Below, piece by piece: positions 33,842 to 44,540 of a DNA stretch of 64,000 bases (positions within the stretch are counted from its first letter, which is position 1; each line of letters starts with the position of its first letter). The stretch lies in assembly GCA_958450325.1 (NCBI GenBank), contig OY288246.1, positions 37,380,544 to 37,444,543 of the forward strand, in the 5' to 3' direction. The DNA comes from Agrostemma githago (taxonomy: Eukaryota; Streptophyta; Magnoliopsida; Caryophyllales; Caryophyllaceae). The position numbers and the translations under genes were made by a program. The notes under the pieces were generated by a model, which searched no databases, was not told where the DNA came from, and worked only from the letters and a program-made list of their open reading frames with translations.

Positions 33842-34782
33842 TGATGTGAGTTGATATGAACTTTGAAACAAGAATGTAAAGATGGATTAGTATTCTGAAA
33901 TGGAACGTGAATGAGTAACCAAAACAGAAAGAAAGGATAGTTTTAAGGAAGGATAAACCGTAACCAAGGATAGTATGCTAGGTGAAGTAGACCTATACTT
34001 CAACAAAGCGGTTTGCTAGATCAAACACTCGATTGAAATAGCGAGTTTAGAGCTTGTAACGCGACTCACTCTAGACTTTGTCTTGTAAACTACAAGGACG
34101 AAACAGAAAGCTCAGCTTTACTCAAGTTTTTAATATGCAAATTGGATGTTCTTATTCATTCAACTAAATGGCTATATATAGCCTACAATCAGACCTTAAA
34201 CTTGGCTGATTAGGGTGACAAAAACAAAGTTACAACCATGTGAACAAGGAGCTAATAACAAAGTAATGTAAACATGGAGCTAAAACCAAAGCTAAGGAGT
34301 TAAAACCAAAGCTAAACCAAGAGCAACCAGCCGTGGCTCCTTGTGTGAACATGGAGCCAAAAACAAAGCTTGAGTGTGCACACCATGTGAACATGGAGCT
34401 AAACACGAAGTTAGCAATCAGCCCATAATCATCCTCATAACTTCAGTACACTTCCCATGCTTGAATGGGTGTGAACCCAAGTTAATGTCTTCATTTCACC
34501 TTGATTAGTTGCTCCTTTATTCAGCTCAAACTCGAGCTAGCTCCATAATTGAAGACGACTCTTTATTAGTGCTAATGTAGCTGGACTATAGTTAAGTAGG
34601 AGCTGGTATTACTTCGTTGAGCTCTTTAGTACTTCCTTACTAGGATTAGTAGCTTCTTGATTCGGGTCAATTGTAGTAGGCATACTACTAATCTGGCAAG
34701 AGGTGTTAGTGTGGCTGAACTAAGACTATGATGAGCTAAGGTGACTTTAATGAACTCTTTGGTAGCTCCTTGATTCGGATCA
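33842..34782 (-). repeat. 5' LTR of N3, composite (941 bp)
   Basis: It has the same two-part structure as 31189-32148, with the inner LTR-like start at 34669. It lacks one 19-bp unit of the U3 repeat. Confidence 0.92.
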
Positions 34783-35214
34783 CTTACTTTGCAGGTAAAA
34801 CTTCCTTTTAAAGGAAACCTCCTTTGCATCCCAGGACGTTCTAATTCAGGGTACATAACGAGAAAGGCCTACAAGGGAGAGCACAACAAAAACAGAAGTA
34901 CAAGGCTCTTCTTAAGGGATGACTTGTCTTTGGCTAACGTGAGTATGGAGGGGTTTCCAAACCAAGGAAGGAACAAGTTGAAGTCACAACTAAAAGTTCC
35001 GTGCAAGGGTAACCACAGAGCTTACAAGTTGAAATTGCCGGATGAGTATGGAGTTCAAGCCACATTCCTAATAGAAGATTTTTCTCTGTTCCTTGATAAA
35101 GATAACGTTTCAGAATTGAGGACAATTCCTTGTCAAGGGGGAAAAGATGATCCGAATCAAGAAGCTACTAGCCCAAGTAAGGAAGTACTAAAGAGCTTAA
35201 CTAAAGAGTACTAG
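34783..35214 (+). pseudogene. X2 gag-pro frame, 3' segment
   Basis: It resumes at CTTAC with the pol remnant (SGYITRKAY, NKNRSTRLF) and ends SELRTIPCQGG, sharing the Phe-to-Cys change with X1. The PPT here is AAGGGGGAAAAGA (35135-35147), changed from the usual GGAGGAGA. The frame stops in the LTR. Confidence 0.87.
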
Positions 35215-36022
35215 CTCCCACATAAACATAGGCCAGCTACATTAGCACGAATAAAGAGTCGTCTTCAATTATGGAGCTAGCTCGAGTTTGAGCTGAATAA
35301 AGAAGCGAGTAATCACGGTTAAATGAAGACATTAACTTGGTTTCACACTCAATCAAACATGGGAAGAGTACTGAAGTTTTGAAGGTGTTTGAGGCTGATT
35401 GTGTTCATATGGTGTGCACGTTTGAAGGCTCCTTTGTTGGCTTTGTTTTTGGCTCCTTGTTCACATTGTTGCCGCGCCTCATTACTACTACTCAAGCTTT
35501 GTTTTCATCTCCATGTTCACACAAGAGAACCACGACTGATTACTCTTCACTTAGCATAGTTATTAGCTCCTTGTTCACATCACTTTGTTATTAGCTCCCA
35601 ACTTTGTAATTAGCTCCTAGTTCACAATAGGTTTAGTCTTTGTTTTTGTCACCCTAAACCAGCCGGTTTAAGGGCTCTTGTAGGCTATATATAGCCGGCC
35701 ATTTTGAATGAATAAACATCCAATTTGCATATTAAAACTTGAGTAAAGCTGAGCTTTCTGTTTCGTCCTTGTAGTTTACAAGACAAAGTCTAGAGTGAGT
35801 CGCGTTACAAGCTCTAAACTCGCTATTTCAATCGAGTGTTTGATCTAGCAAACCGCTTTGTTGAAGTATAGGTCTACTTCACCTAGCATACTATCCTTGG
35901 TTACGGTTTATCCTTACTTAAAACTATCCTTCCTTTCTGTTTTGGTTACTCATTAACGTCCCATTTCAGAATACTAATCCTACTTCATATTCTTGTTTCA
36001 AAGTTCATATCAACTCACATCA
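35148..36022 (+). repeat. 3' LTR of X2 (875 bp)
   Basis: It starts TGATCCGAATC and ends CACATCA. It is followed by TSD GAGGG and then M gag, so it is the authentic right end of the original X insertion. Confidence 0.94.
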
Positions 36023-37028
36023 GAGGGAGAAGAGAAAAGCTGAATCTGAATGCACACTCCAGAATGAACCTAAGAGGGGAAACCAATACTTTGGGGGAAA
36101 TAGCTATTGGGGGACAGGGTCCGGTCAGGGACGAAGAAACGAACCTCGAGTACATGAATGTAAGAACTATGACCGTAACCACCCCGGTAAGGATTGTAAT
36201 GGAAAACCCGTCACATGCTACAATTGTGGGAAAGCGGGACACCATGCCTATGAATGTTTTGCACCGAAGCAGAATGGGGGTTCGAGTCAAGGGGGTTTTT
36301 ACTCCGATGCTTCAGCAACTTCAAGCAATGTTAACCAGAGGAATCGGTACCACGGAAATGGTAACCCACAGCAGAGAAACTGGAACCGATCACAGGGGAA
36401 CTAGAATCGGCAACAGGGGAGTTACTATCAGGGGTCGGGAAGCACTAACCAGTCAGCTGCAGCCGCTGGGCCGACTACATCTGTTAATGGGGCACCTGAA
36501 GGTAGTAAGAATACTGGGAAACTCTTTGCTATGGGGAAGAAAGCTGCTCAGGGGGACACACAAGTTATCACGGGTACCTTTCTCGTTAACTTGAAACCTT
36601 CTTTTGTTCTGTTCGATTCCGAGGCAACCCATTCATTTGTAGCTTGTAACCATTAATCGAGTCTAGGGTTAGTAGATTTTGAAAATATAGCTGTTGATGT
36701 AATCACACCCTCGGGGAAGTCAGTTAGGTGTGCAAGGGTCTTTCGAGATGTGTCTTTAATAGTTGAGGGAGTTGACCTGCCAGTTAATTTAATAGAGTTT
36801 TCCTTAGATGACTTCAACATTATTCTGAGAATGGATTGGTTGGGATGGTTTAGAGCCCAGATTGATTGTAATCTTAAGAAAGTGTCCTTAAGAGGTCCAA
36901 AGGGCATTAGAGTGTCTTATAGGGGGTATGTGGTAAAGCCAACTATGAAAATCATAGCAGCCATCACCTTGAAGAGACATCTAAAGAAGGGCAACCCGTT
37001 ATTCTTGTGCCATGTACGGGATACTCGG
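36023..37028 (+). pseudogene. M gag C-terminus and protease, decayed
   Basis: Gag continues from copy 2 with EKRKAE and the CCHC zinc knuckle CYNCGKAGHHAYEC near 36215. A Gln/Asn/Gly-rich stretch follows, containing a CAG-to-TAG stop at 36402-36404. Protease follows with FDSEATHSF near 36615, where DSG would be expected: the active-site Gly is Glu. A stop lies at 36654-36656. The conserved ILGMDWL motif reads ILRMDWL near 36820. The enzyme would be dead even without the stops. It is cut at 37029 by N4. Confidence 0.87.
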
Positions 37029-37916
37029 TGATGTGAGTTGATATGAACTTTGAAACAAGAACGAGAGATATGATTAGTATTCTGAAATGGAACGTGAATG
37101 AGTAACCAAAACAGAAAGTAAAGATAGTTTGAGGATGAATAAACCGTAACCAAAGGATAGTATGCTAGGTGAAGTAGACCTATACTTCAGCAAAGCGGTT
37201 TGCTAGATCAAACACTCGATTGAAATAGCGAGTTTAGAGCTTGTAACGCGAATCACTCTAGACCTTGTCTTGTAAACTACAAAGACGAAACAAAAGAAAG
37301 CTTCAAAGCTTAACTTTTACTTGGGTTTTAATTTGCAAATTGGATGATCTTTATTCCTTCAAATGACCGGCTATATATAGCCTACAAGACCCTTAAAACC
37401 GGTTGGTCAAGGGTGACAATAACAAAGCTAAGACTAATGTGAACTAGGAGCTAAATACAAGGTTGGAGCTAATAACAAAGTGGTGTGAACTTGGAGCTAA
37501 CAACTATGCTAAGTGAAGAGTAATCAGCCGTGGTCTTCTTATGTGAACAAGGAGATGAAAACAAAGCTTGAGTAGGAGTAATGAGGCGCGGCAAAGGTGT
37601 GAACATGGAGCCAAAAACAAGGCTAACAAGAGAGCCTTTGAACCGTGTACACCATGAGATCACAACCAGCTCCAAGACCTTCTTAACTTCAGTCCATTAC
37701 TCATGCTTGAAAGATTGTGACCCTAAGTTAATGTCTTCACTTTACCTTGATGAGTTGCTCCTTTATTCAGCTCAAATTCGAGCTAGCTCCATTTATTGAA
37801 GATGGCTACTTATTATGGCTAATGTAGCTGGCCTAAGCTTAAGTAGGAGCTAGTAGACTTTAGATGAGCTCATTAGAACTTCCTTACTTGGATTGGTAGC
37901 TCTTTGATTCGGATCA
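37029..37916 (-). repeat. 3' LTR of N4 (888 bp)
   Basis: In element sense it runs TGATCCGAATC...CACATCA. It includes a duplicated AAGCTT-type motif near 37300 not seen in the 875-bp LTRs. Confidence 0.95.
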
Positions 37917-40111
37917 TCTCCTCCCCCTTGACAAGGAATTGTCCTCAATTCTGAAATGCTAACTTTATCAAGGTATAGAAGAAGATCTTCTATTAGGAAG
38001 GTGGCTTGAACTCCATATTCATCCGGCAGCTTCAATTTGTAAGTTCTGTGGTTACCCTTGTGCGGAACTTCTGGTTGTGTCTTCCATTTGCTCTTTCCTT
38101 GGTTTGGGAACTCCTCCATACTTACGTTAGCCAAAGACAAGTCATCCCTTATGAAGGGCCTTGTACTTCTGTTTTTGTTGTGCTCTCCTTTGTAGGCTGC
38201 TCTCATTTTGTATCCTGAATTAGAATGCTTTGGAGTGCAAAGGAGGTTGCCTTTAGAAGGAAGTCTCACCTGCAAAATAAGCTCATCAACAGTACTACAA
38301 GAGTTAGTCTTGTGTTTGGCCAGTACTTCAGTCTCCATGGAGTAGTAGTCCTTCCAATCCTCAATTCCAATTCTGGTTGTATGCGTGTTGTTACAAGACA
38401 ACGCGTAGACCATGTCTTTGCCCTTACCTTCTACATACCTTAAGATCTCAGGATCTTTCCTAGGCATCATATAGGAGGGCATTCCATTAGAGATAACAAC
38501 ACCTTGTTCCTTTTGCCACTCTTCAAATGGCGTTCCTTCACTGCCACTTTCAATCTTGATTGGCTCTTCTTTGGTGGCATCCAACTCTCCTTTGTCTAAA
38601 GTATGCACTTCTACAATTTTACTAGCAAACATTGAGAGGCTGGGTTTTCCGACTCTATTTGCTAACATGTTACACACGCTTTGAGGTGCCATGGGTTTGA
38701 GTATAATTTTCTTCCCTTTATCATTCAATTCATACTCATTCCTCCTCCCATGGTGAACTACGTCCCTATCAAACTGCCAAGGACGGCCTAAAAGTATGTG
38801 ACAAGCATCCATAGGAATTACATCACACAAGACCTCATCAATGTAAGAACCCATGGTTAATCCAACCCTCACTTGTTTAGTGACCCTTACCTTGTTCCCG
38901 TTGTTTAACCAATGTAAGGCATAAGGGTTAGGGTGATTGGTAGTAGCTAGGCCTAGTTTGTCCACCATTTCAGTTGAGGCAACGTTGGTACAACTACCTC
39001 CATCGATGATTAGACTACACCACTTATCTTTCACTTGACACTTAGTATGAAACAGTTGGTCTCTTTGTTCAGTGTCTTGTTGAATTGGGTTAGTATGTAG
39101 AGTACGAAGGACTAGAAGTGTGTCATAAGCCGGGGGTTCATAAGACTCAATATCTTCTTCCTCTTCTTCCTCTCCCTCATTGACATTAAAAACAGCCCCT
39201 ATACGTTGTTCCTCCTCCCATAACTCATCCCTAACTGTGATTACTTCCCTTAAGGTTACAACTCTTTTGTTAGGACAAGCGTTTTTGAAGTGACCAAACC
39301 CTTGACATTTGAAACAACGTACTTTAGATAGACTAGTTTCAGTGGATGTTTTGGGTGTAGACTGAGGTGGGGGTGCTGGGTTAGTCTTAACAATAAGGGG
39401 TTGATTAGAACTAGTAGGATTGACTCTATTGCTATCATCTGTTCGTGACCAAGTATGACTCTTACTAGACTCACCCTCATGTCTTCCTTTCCCTTGTGCC
39501 TCGATTTTTAGACATAATCCACACAATGTATCAAAATCAGAATAAGGACACAAATCAACTGTATTGGCTATACTACGATTTAATCCACGTAAGAATCTAG
39601 CCATTTTTATTTCTTCATTTTCCTCTACTTCTCCCATTAAAACCAGGTTCTCAAATTCCTCTATATATTCACTAACACTCATTTTTCCTTGAACAAGGTT
39701 AGCAATCTTTTTGTATAAGGATAATTTGTGTGTAGTTGGGACATACCTCTTACGTAGTTTACGCTTTAAGGACTCCCAAGAAGTAATCTTACCCTTCCCA
39801 CCTCTGGTGCGTTGTACCTTAAGCCCTTCATACCAAAGGGAAGCCCCTTTGCTTAGCTTTAGGATGGCGTATTTGCACCTCTCTTCGTCCTCCAAATCCT
39901 TGAAGTCAAAGAGCTTCTCTATGTTTCTTTCCCACTCCAAGTAAGCTTCAGGATCAGTACCGCCATTAAACTCAGGGAGTTCGTTTACCTTGATCCTATC
40001 CACCAGTTCTCTCCTTGGTTGGAAGCGAGAGTTCTTGGGTTGGAAGTTCTCCAATGCCTTCTTTAGTTGTTCCAGGAAGGTAGGGTCTTCAAAGTTCAAT
40101 ACTCTAGCCAT
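37850..40111 (-). CDS. N4 Gag-protease-CR tail fusion, about 753 aa, intact
   Basis: I chose the start at 40111 (MARVLNFEDP) because it aligns with all relatives. An upstream in-frame ATG at 40135 would add eight residues just after the PBS. Gag core, zinc knuckle CFKCQGFGHFKNAC, acidic run, protease IIDGGS and HILLGRPW are present, then the shortened pol remnant (WKDYYS, NKNRSTRPF) and the tail SELRTIPCQGGGDD. The frame is shorter than N2 by a small deletion in the remnant, yet still open. With nearly identical LTRs and no visible lesion, this is the best candidate in the window for a recently mobile non-autonomous element. RT, RNase H and integrase must come from elsewhere. Confidence 0.9.
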   Translation of the reverse strand: MARVLNFEDPTFLEQLKKALENFQPKNSRFQPRRELVDRIKVNELPEFNGGTDPEAYLEWERNIEKLFDFKDLEDEERCKYAILKLSKGASLWYEGLKVQRTRGGKGKITSWESLKRKLRKRYVPTTHKLSLYKKIANLVQGKMSVSEYIEEFENLVLMGEVEENEEIKMARFLRGLNRSIANTVDLCPYSDFDTLCGLCLKIEAQGKGRHEGESSKSHTWSRTDDSNRVNPTSSNQPLIVKTNPAPPPQSTPKTSTETSLSKVRCFKCQGFGHFKNACPNKRVVTLREVITVRDELWEEEQRIGAVFNVNEGEEEEEEDIESYEPPAYDTLLVLRTLHTNPIQQDTEQRDQLFHTKCQVKDKWCSLIIDGGSCTNVASTEMVDKLGLATTNHPNPYALHWLNNGNKVRVTKQVRVGLTMGSYIDEVLCDVIPMDACHILLGRPWQFDRDVVHHGRRNEYELNDKGKKIILKPMAPQSVCNMLANRVGKPSLSMFASKIVEVHTLDKGELDATKEEPIKIESGSEGTPFEEWQKEQGVVISNGMPSYMMPRKDPEILRYVEGKGKDMVYALSCNNTHTTRIGIEDWKDYYSMETEVLAKHKTNSCSTVDELILQVRLPSKGNLLCTPKHSNSGYKMRAAYKGEHNKNRSTRPFIRDDLSLANVSMEEFPNQGKSKWKTQPEVPHKGNHRTYKLKLPDEYGVQATFLIEDLLLYLDKVSISELRTIPCQGGGDDPNQRATNPSKEVLMSSSKVY
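37917..37929 (-). other. Polypurine tract of N4
   Basis: TCTCCTCCCCCTT on the plus strand abuts the LTR. Confidence 0.9.
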
Positions 40112-40136
40112 GCTTACGTCTAGATGGATGACCAAA

Positions 40137-40148
40137 GCTCTGATACCA
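40137..40148 (-). other. Primer binding site of N4
   Basis: GCTCTGATACCA is four bases from the 5' LTR. Confidence 0.92.
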
Positions 40149-40152
40149 CTAA

Positions 40153-41040
40153 TGATGTGAGTTGATATGAACTTTGAAACAAGAACGAGAGATATGATTA
40201 GTATTCTGAAATGGAACGTGAATGAGTAACCAAAACAGAAAGTAAAGATAGTTTGAGGATGAATAAACCGTAACCAAAGGATAGTATGCTAGGTGAAGTA
40301 GACCTATACTTCAGCAAAGCGGTTTGCTAGATCAAACACTCGATTGAAATAGCGAGTTTAGAGCTTGTAACGCGACTCACTCTAGACCTTGTCTTGTAAA
40401 CTACAAAGACGAAACAAAAGAAAGCTTCAAAGCTTAACTTTTACTTGGGTTTTAATTTGCAAATTGGATGATCTTTATTCCTTCAAATGACCGGCTATAT
40501 ATAGCCTACAAGACCCTTAAAACCGGTTGGTCAAGGGTGACAATAACAAAGCTAAGACTAATGTGAACTAGGAGCTAAATACAAGGTTGGAGCTAATAAC
40601 AAAGTGGTGTGAACTTGGAGCTAACAACTATGCTAAGTGAAGAGTAATCAGCCGTGGTCTTCTTATGTGAACAAGGAGATGAAAACAAAGCTTGAGTAGG
40701 AGTAATGAGGCGCGGCAAAGGTGTGAACATGGAGCCAAAAACAAGGCTAACAAGAGAGCCTTTGAACCGTGTACACCATGAGATCACAACCAGCTCCAAG
40801 ACCTTCTTAACTTCAGTCCATTACTCATGCTTGAAAGATTGTGACCCTAAGTTAATGTCTTCACTTTACCTTGATGAGTTGCTCCTTTATTCAGCTCAAA
40901 TTCGAGCTAGCTCCATTTATTGAAGATGGCTACTTATTATGGCTAATGTAGCTGGCCTAAGCTTAAGTAGGAGCTAGTAGACTTTAGATGAGCTCATTAG
41001 AACTTCCTTACTTGGATTGGTAGCTCTTTGATTCGGATCA
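40153..41040 (-). repeat. 5' LTR of N4 (888 bp)
   Basis: It is the partner of 37029-37916 and abuts TSD CTCGG at 41041. Confidence 0.95.
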
Positions 41041-42869
41041 CTCGGGTCGAGAAGTTGTCTTCCGATTCAATACCTGTAGTGAACGAGTTTGTAGACATAT
41101 TTCCGGAGGAGATCCCGGGGTTACCACCAAGGCACGAAGTTGATTTCGGTGTTGAGTTGAAGCCAGGGACGGGGCCTATCTCTAAGGCACCGTAGCGTAT
41201 GGGGCCTAAAGAGTTGACTGAGCTGAAGAAGCAGTTGGAGGAATTGATGGATAAGGGGTATATCAGACCAAGTGTATCCCCATGGGGTGCTCCTGTTTTG
41301 TTTGTGCAGAAGAAGGATGGGAGCATGAGGCTGTGCATCGATTACAAGGAGCTGTACAATGTCACTGTGAAGAATCGGTACCCTTTGCCTCGTATTGATG
41401 ATTTATTCGATCAACTGAATGTAGCTGGTATCTTTTCAAAGATTGATTTGAGGTCCGGTTATTACCAGTTGAGGGTCAAGAACAAAGATATTCCTAAGAC
41501 CGCATTCAGAACTCGATATGGCCACTATGAATTTGTGGTGTTGCCATTTGGTCTAACAAATGCTCCTGCTGTTTTCATGGATCTGATGAACCGAGTTTTT
41601 CGACCCTACTTGGACAAGTTCAGGGTGGTGTTTATCGATGATATCCTGATTTATTCAAGGAACCGGGAAGAGCATGCAGAGCATCTGAGAATCATATTGC
41701 AACTACTCCGAGACAACCAGTTGTACGCTAAGTTATCAAAGTGTGAGTTCTGGTTGGAGAAGGTTGCATTTTTGGGACATGTGATTTCGAAAGAGGGGGT
41801 ATCTGTAGACCCAAGCCAGATCGAAGTTGTCTCAAAGTGGTAGGCGCCAAAGAATGTGGTAGAGATTTGGAGTTTCTTAGGGTTAGCCGGGTACTATCGA
41901 AGGTTCATGAAGGACTTCTCAAAGATAGCAAGACCATTAACTAACCTTATGAGGAAGGAGATTCGGTACAAGTGGGATGACAGCTGTGAGAGAGCGTTTC
42001 GAACCTTAAAAGAGCGTCTGACTACAGCACCAATCCTAGTCTTACCCGAAGGGAGCAAAAATTTTGAGGTGTACATTGATGCATCGAAAAATGGGTTGGG
42101 TTGTGTACTGATGCAGAATGGGAAAGTCATTGCGTATGCTTCACGTCAGTTGAAGACTTACGAAGAGAACTACCCAACTCATGACCTAGAACTTGGGGCA
42201 GTGGTGTTTGCTCTGAAAATATGGAGACATTATCTGTATGGGGCAACATTCAAGGTGTTTTCAGACCATAAGAGTTGGAAATACATCTACACACCGAAGG
42301 AGTTGAATATGCGGCAGAGGCGATGGATCGAGTCGATTGGAGATTATGATATGGAGATTTTGTACCACGAGGGAAAGGCAAACGTGGTGGTCGATGCTCT
42401 AAGCAGGAAATTGGTACATTCTCTGAGTTTGGATATGTCCAGATTGAGGCTAAGGAATGAAGTTCAACAGATGGGGATTCAAGTGATAAGAAAAGGGGAA
42501 GCAATGTCGGACTTGGCGATTCAACCAGAGTTGTACACCGAAATACGAGAAGAGCAGTTTTTGGATCAGAAGTACCTAATGTGGCGAGCCCGTATTGAGA
42601 GAGGTGAACCCTCAAATCTCACCATTCACCCAGACGGGAGTCTCAGGTTCAATGATAGGTGGTGGGTGCCGAAAGGAGGAGATTTAAGGAGGAAATCATG
42701 ACCGAGGCGCATTGTAGTCCTTACTTGGTACATCCGGGTGGGGACAAGTTGTATAAGGACCTGAAGAAGACATTCTGGTGGGAGAACATGAACAGAGAGT
42801 TGGCCGAGTTTGTGTCCAGATGTCTGACTTGTCAGAAGGTCAAGAGTGAACACAAACGACCACAGGGTA
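41041..42869 (+). pseudogene. M pol: reverse transcriptase, RNase H, start of integrase (Tekay/Del type), decayed
   Basis: RT motifs are in order: [49 protein letters not shown] and FIDDIL (near 41632). Connection and RNase H follow with [16 protein letters not shown] and ALSRKL. The integrase finger starts after 42700 (HPGGDKLY, then CLTCQK). Breaks: TAG near 41193, TAG at 41841-41843 and a frameshift near 42690. In chromoviruses this polyprotein copies RNA to DNA and integrates it. It is interrupted at 42870 by Cassandra (TSD GGGTA). Confidence 0.9.
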
Positions 42870-42982
42870 TGAAACACCCCACATTGATTGAAGATGTCCT
42901 ATTTATGAGCTTCGCTTAAAGGGATTTGAAGTACTACTCATATCAACAAAGTGCACTTTCTTTTCTGGTCATCCATGCAAAA

Positions 42983-43046
42983 GAACTCCGCAGTTAAGCG
43001 TGCTTGGCTGGGAGCAATCTTAGGATGGGTGACCTCCTGGGAAGGT
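42983..43046 (+). promoter_or_regulatory. 5S rRNA-derived segment in Cassandra 5' LTR (Pol III internal control region)
   Basis: It begins GAACTCCGCAG and includes AAGCGTGCTTGG and GGATGGGTGACC, which match the plant 5S rRNA A-box, intermediate element and C-box region. It is not a 5S gene: only about half the rRNA is represented. In known Cassandra elements this region is a Pol III promoter. Confidence 0.92.
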
Positions 43047-43178
43047 TTCCAGGATGCACATGAGTGAGGACAAAATGCGCTGGAAAGGACTCGTGTTGGT
43101 CTGTGGGACCAGTACAAAGCCTGGCGAGCTACCGCGGTTAACATTTCCGGTCCTAGGATTGGGCCGGGGTGTTACAAA

Positions 43179-43190
43179 TGGTATCAGAGC
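43179..43190 (+). other. Primer binding site of Cassandra
   Basis: TGGTATCAGAGC is two bases after the 5' LTR. Confidence 0.93.
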
Positions 43191-43406
43191 AACCCTGCGA
43201 CCGTGCATTTGGCACCTAGCGGGGGTGGATTCTGGGTCAGCGGTTATGCTGCCAGGCGCAACGAGGACGTTGCGTTCTTCAAGTGGGAGTGATTGAAACA
43301 CCCCACATTGATTGAAGATGTCCTATTTATGAGCTTCGCTTAAAGGGATTTGAAGTACTACTCATATCAACAAAGTGCACTTTCTTTTCTGGTCATCCAT
43401 GCAAAA

Positions 43407-43470
43407 GAACTCCGCAGTTAAGCGTGCTTGGCTGGGAGCAATCTTAGGATGGGTGACCTCCTGGGAAGGT
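43407..43470 (+). promoter_or_regulatory. 5S rRNA-derived segment in Cassandra 3' LTR
   Basis: It is the same segment as 42983-43046, at an offset of 424 bp. Confidence 0.92.
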
Positions 43471-43600
43471 TTCCAGGATGCACATGAGTGAGGACAAAAT
43501 GCGCTGGAAAGGACTCGTGTTGGTCTGTGGGACCAGTACAAAGCCTGGCGAGCTACCGCGGTTAACATTTCCGGTCCTAGGATTGGGCCGGGGTGTTACA

Positions 43601-44540
43601 GGGTAAGCTGCAATTAAAGGTACCTGAGTGGAAGTGGGACTCCATTTCCGTGGATTTCATTGTCGGTTTGCCGAGAACCCCAAAGGGAAATAATACGATT
43701 TGGGTGATAGTAGATCGACTCACCAAGTCGGCTCACTTCGTGCCAATGCAGGATATGTGGAGTAAGGCTGAGCTAGCAATGGCTTATAGGAGGCATGTTC
43801 TGAAATTACATGGAGTACCTAAGGACATTGTGTCAGATCGTGATTCGAGGTTTATATCGAAATTTTGGCAGGAGCTGCAGGAATCCTTGGGTACACAATT
43901 GAATATGAGTACAACCTTTCACCCTGCGACTGACGGTAAGACAGAACGAACCATACAGACTTTGGAAGACATGTTGCGAACCTGTGCTTTGGAATTTCGG
44001 GGTTCGTGGGAGGATCGACTGGATTGGATTGAGTTCTCTTACAACAACAGCTAGCTATCATGCTAGCGTCCATATGGCCCCGTTTGAAGCTTTATATGGG
44101 AGGAAGTGTAGGAGCCCGGTATGTTGGGACGAGAAGGCTGATGCAGTAGTGCTGGGTCCCCACATGATTCAGGAGATGATCGAGAAGGTACATGTAATCC
44201 GACAGAACATGCGAGCAGCACAGGATCGTCAAAAGAGCTATGCTGATCTCCACCGCCGAGAGGTTGGGTTCGCTGTGGGTGACAAGGTATTACTGAAAGT
44301 GTCACTTATGAGGGGTTATGAGGTTCGGGAAGAAGGGCAAGTTGAGTCAAAAGTTTATTGGGCCGTATGAAATTTTGGATAGGATAGGGGAGGTGGCGTA
44401 TCGGTTAGCACTTACCCCAGCCCTCGATAAAGTCCATAATGTGTTTCATGTTTCCCAGTTGAGGAAATACTTGAGTGAATCGTCTCACATCATTGAACCC
44501 GAGACGATTCAGTTTGATGATTCTCTGAGTTATGAGGAGG
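43601..44540 (+). pseudogene. M pol: integrase core and C-terminal domain, decayed
   Basis: It continues after Cassandra. The integrase core shows VDFIVGLPRT (first Asp), SDRDSRF (second Asp) and TDGKTERT (Glu), so the DDE residues are present. A 4-base TAGC duplication near 44050 creates the stop in YNNS. A deletion near 44312 causes another shift. Then GPYEILDR and VFHVSQLRKY mark the C-terminal domain. The element ends at 44540 (LSYEEV), where A1 starts. The 3' UTR and 3' LTR of M are missing from the window. Confidence 0.88.

Larger units (their letters stand above)
31189..34782 (-). mobile_element. N3: divergent non-autonomous CRM element with composite LTRs (3594 bp)
   Basis: TSD CTTAC lies at 31184-31188 and 34783-34787. 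LTRs are 960 bp (31189-32148) and 941 bp (33842-34782). They differ by one 19-bp repeat unit and about two substitutions. PBS, PPT and one open frame are present. Confidence 0.95.
16292..36022. repeat. Tandem segmental duplication, copy 2
   Basis: It repeats copy 1 from the LTR of Z through A0, the Athila-like fragment and M to X, and ends at the true 3' LTR of X (35148-36022), where M resumes after TSD GAGGG. It is longer than copy 1 because the solo LTR L7, element Y and N3 inserted here. Confidence 0.9.
25728..36022 (+). mobile_element. X2: X element, copy 2, with nested Y (recombined) and N3
   Basis: TSD GAGGG flanks the whole block (25723-25727 and 36023-36027). The X2 body is recognisable from 29716 to 31188 and 34783 to 35147. 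Its PBS and gag start are gone, replaced by those of Y. Confidence 0.9.
37029..41040 (-). mobile_element. N4: youngest non-autonomous CRM-family element (4012 bp)
   Basis: TSD CTCGG lies at 37024-37028 and 41041-41045. Both LTRs are 888 bp (37029-37916 and 40153-41040), and I saw one difference (A versus C, near 37253/40377). PBS, PPT and the coding frame are intact. Confidence 0.96.
42870..43600 (+). mobile_element. Complete Cassandra TRIM retrotransposon (731 bp)
   Basis: Two 307-bp LTRs (42870-43176 and 43294-43600) read as identical base for base. They start TGAAACACCCC and end GGGGTGTTACA. The internal region is 117 bp with a tRNA-Met PBS, and there is no coding capacity. TSD GGGTA lies at 42865-42869 and 43601-43605. 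The 5S rRNA segment within each LTR is the hallmark of Cassandra. Orientation follows the PBS. Confidence 0.96.

Noticed and set aside
36064..36594. A 176-codon plus-strand frame in the M gag region
   Set aside because: The zinc knuckle CYNCGKAGHHAYEC lies in a different frame; this frame has no recognisable domain.
42983..43046. A 5S rRNA gene
   Set aside because: Only the internal-promoter half of 5S rRNA is present, in both copies, inside LTRs with TSD and PBS: it is Cassandra.
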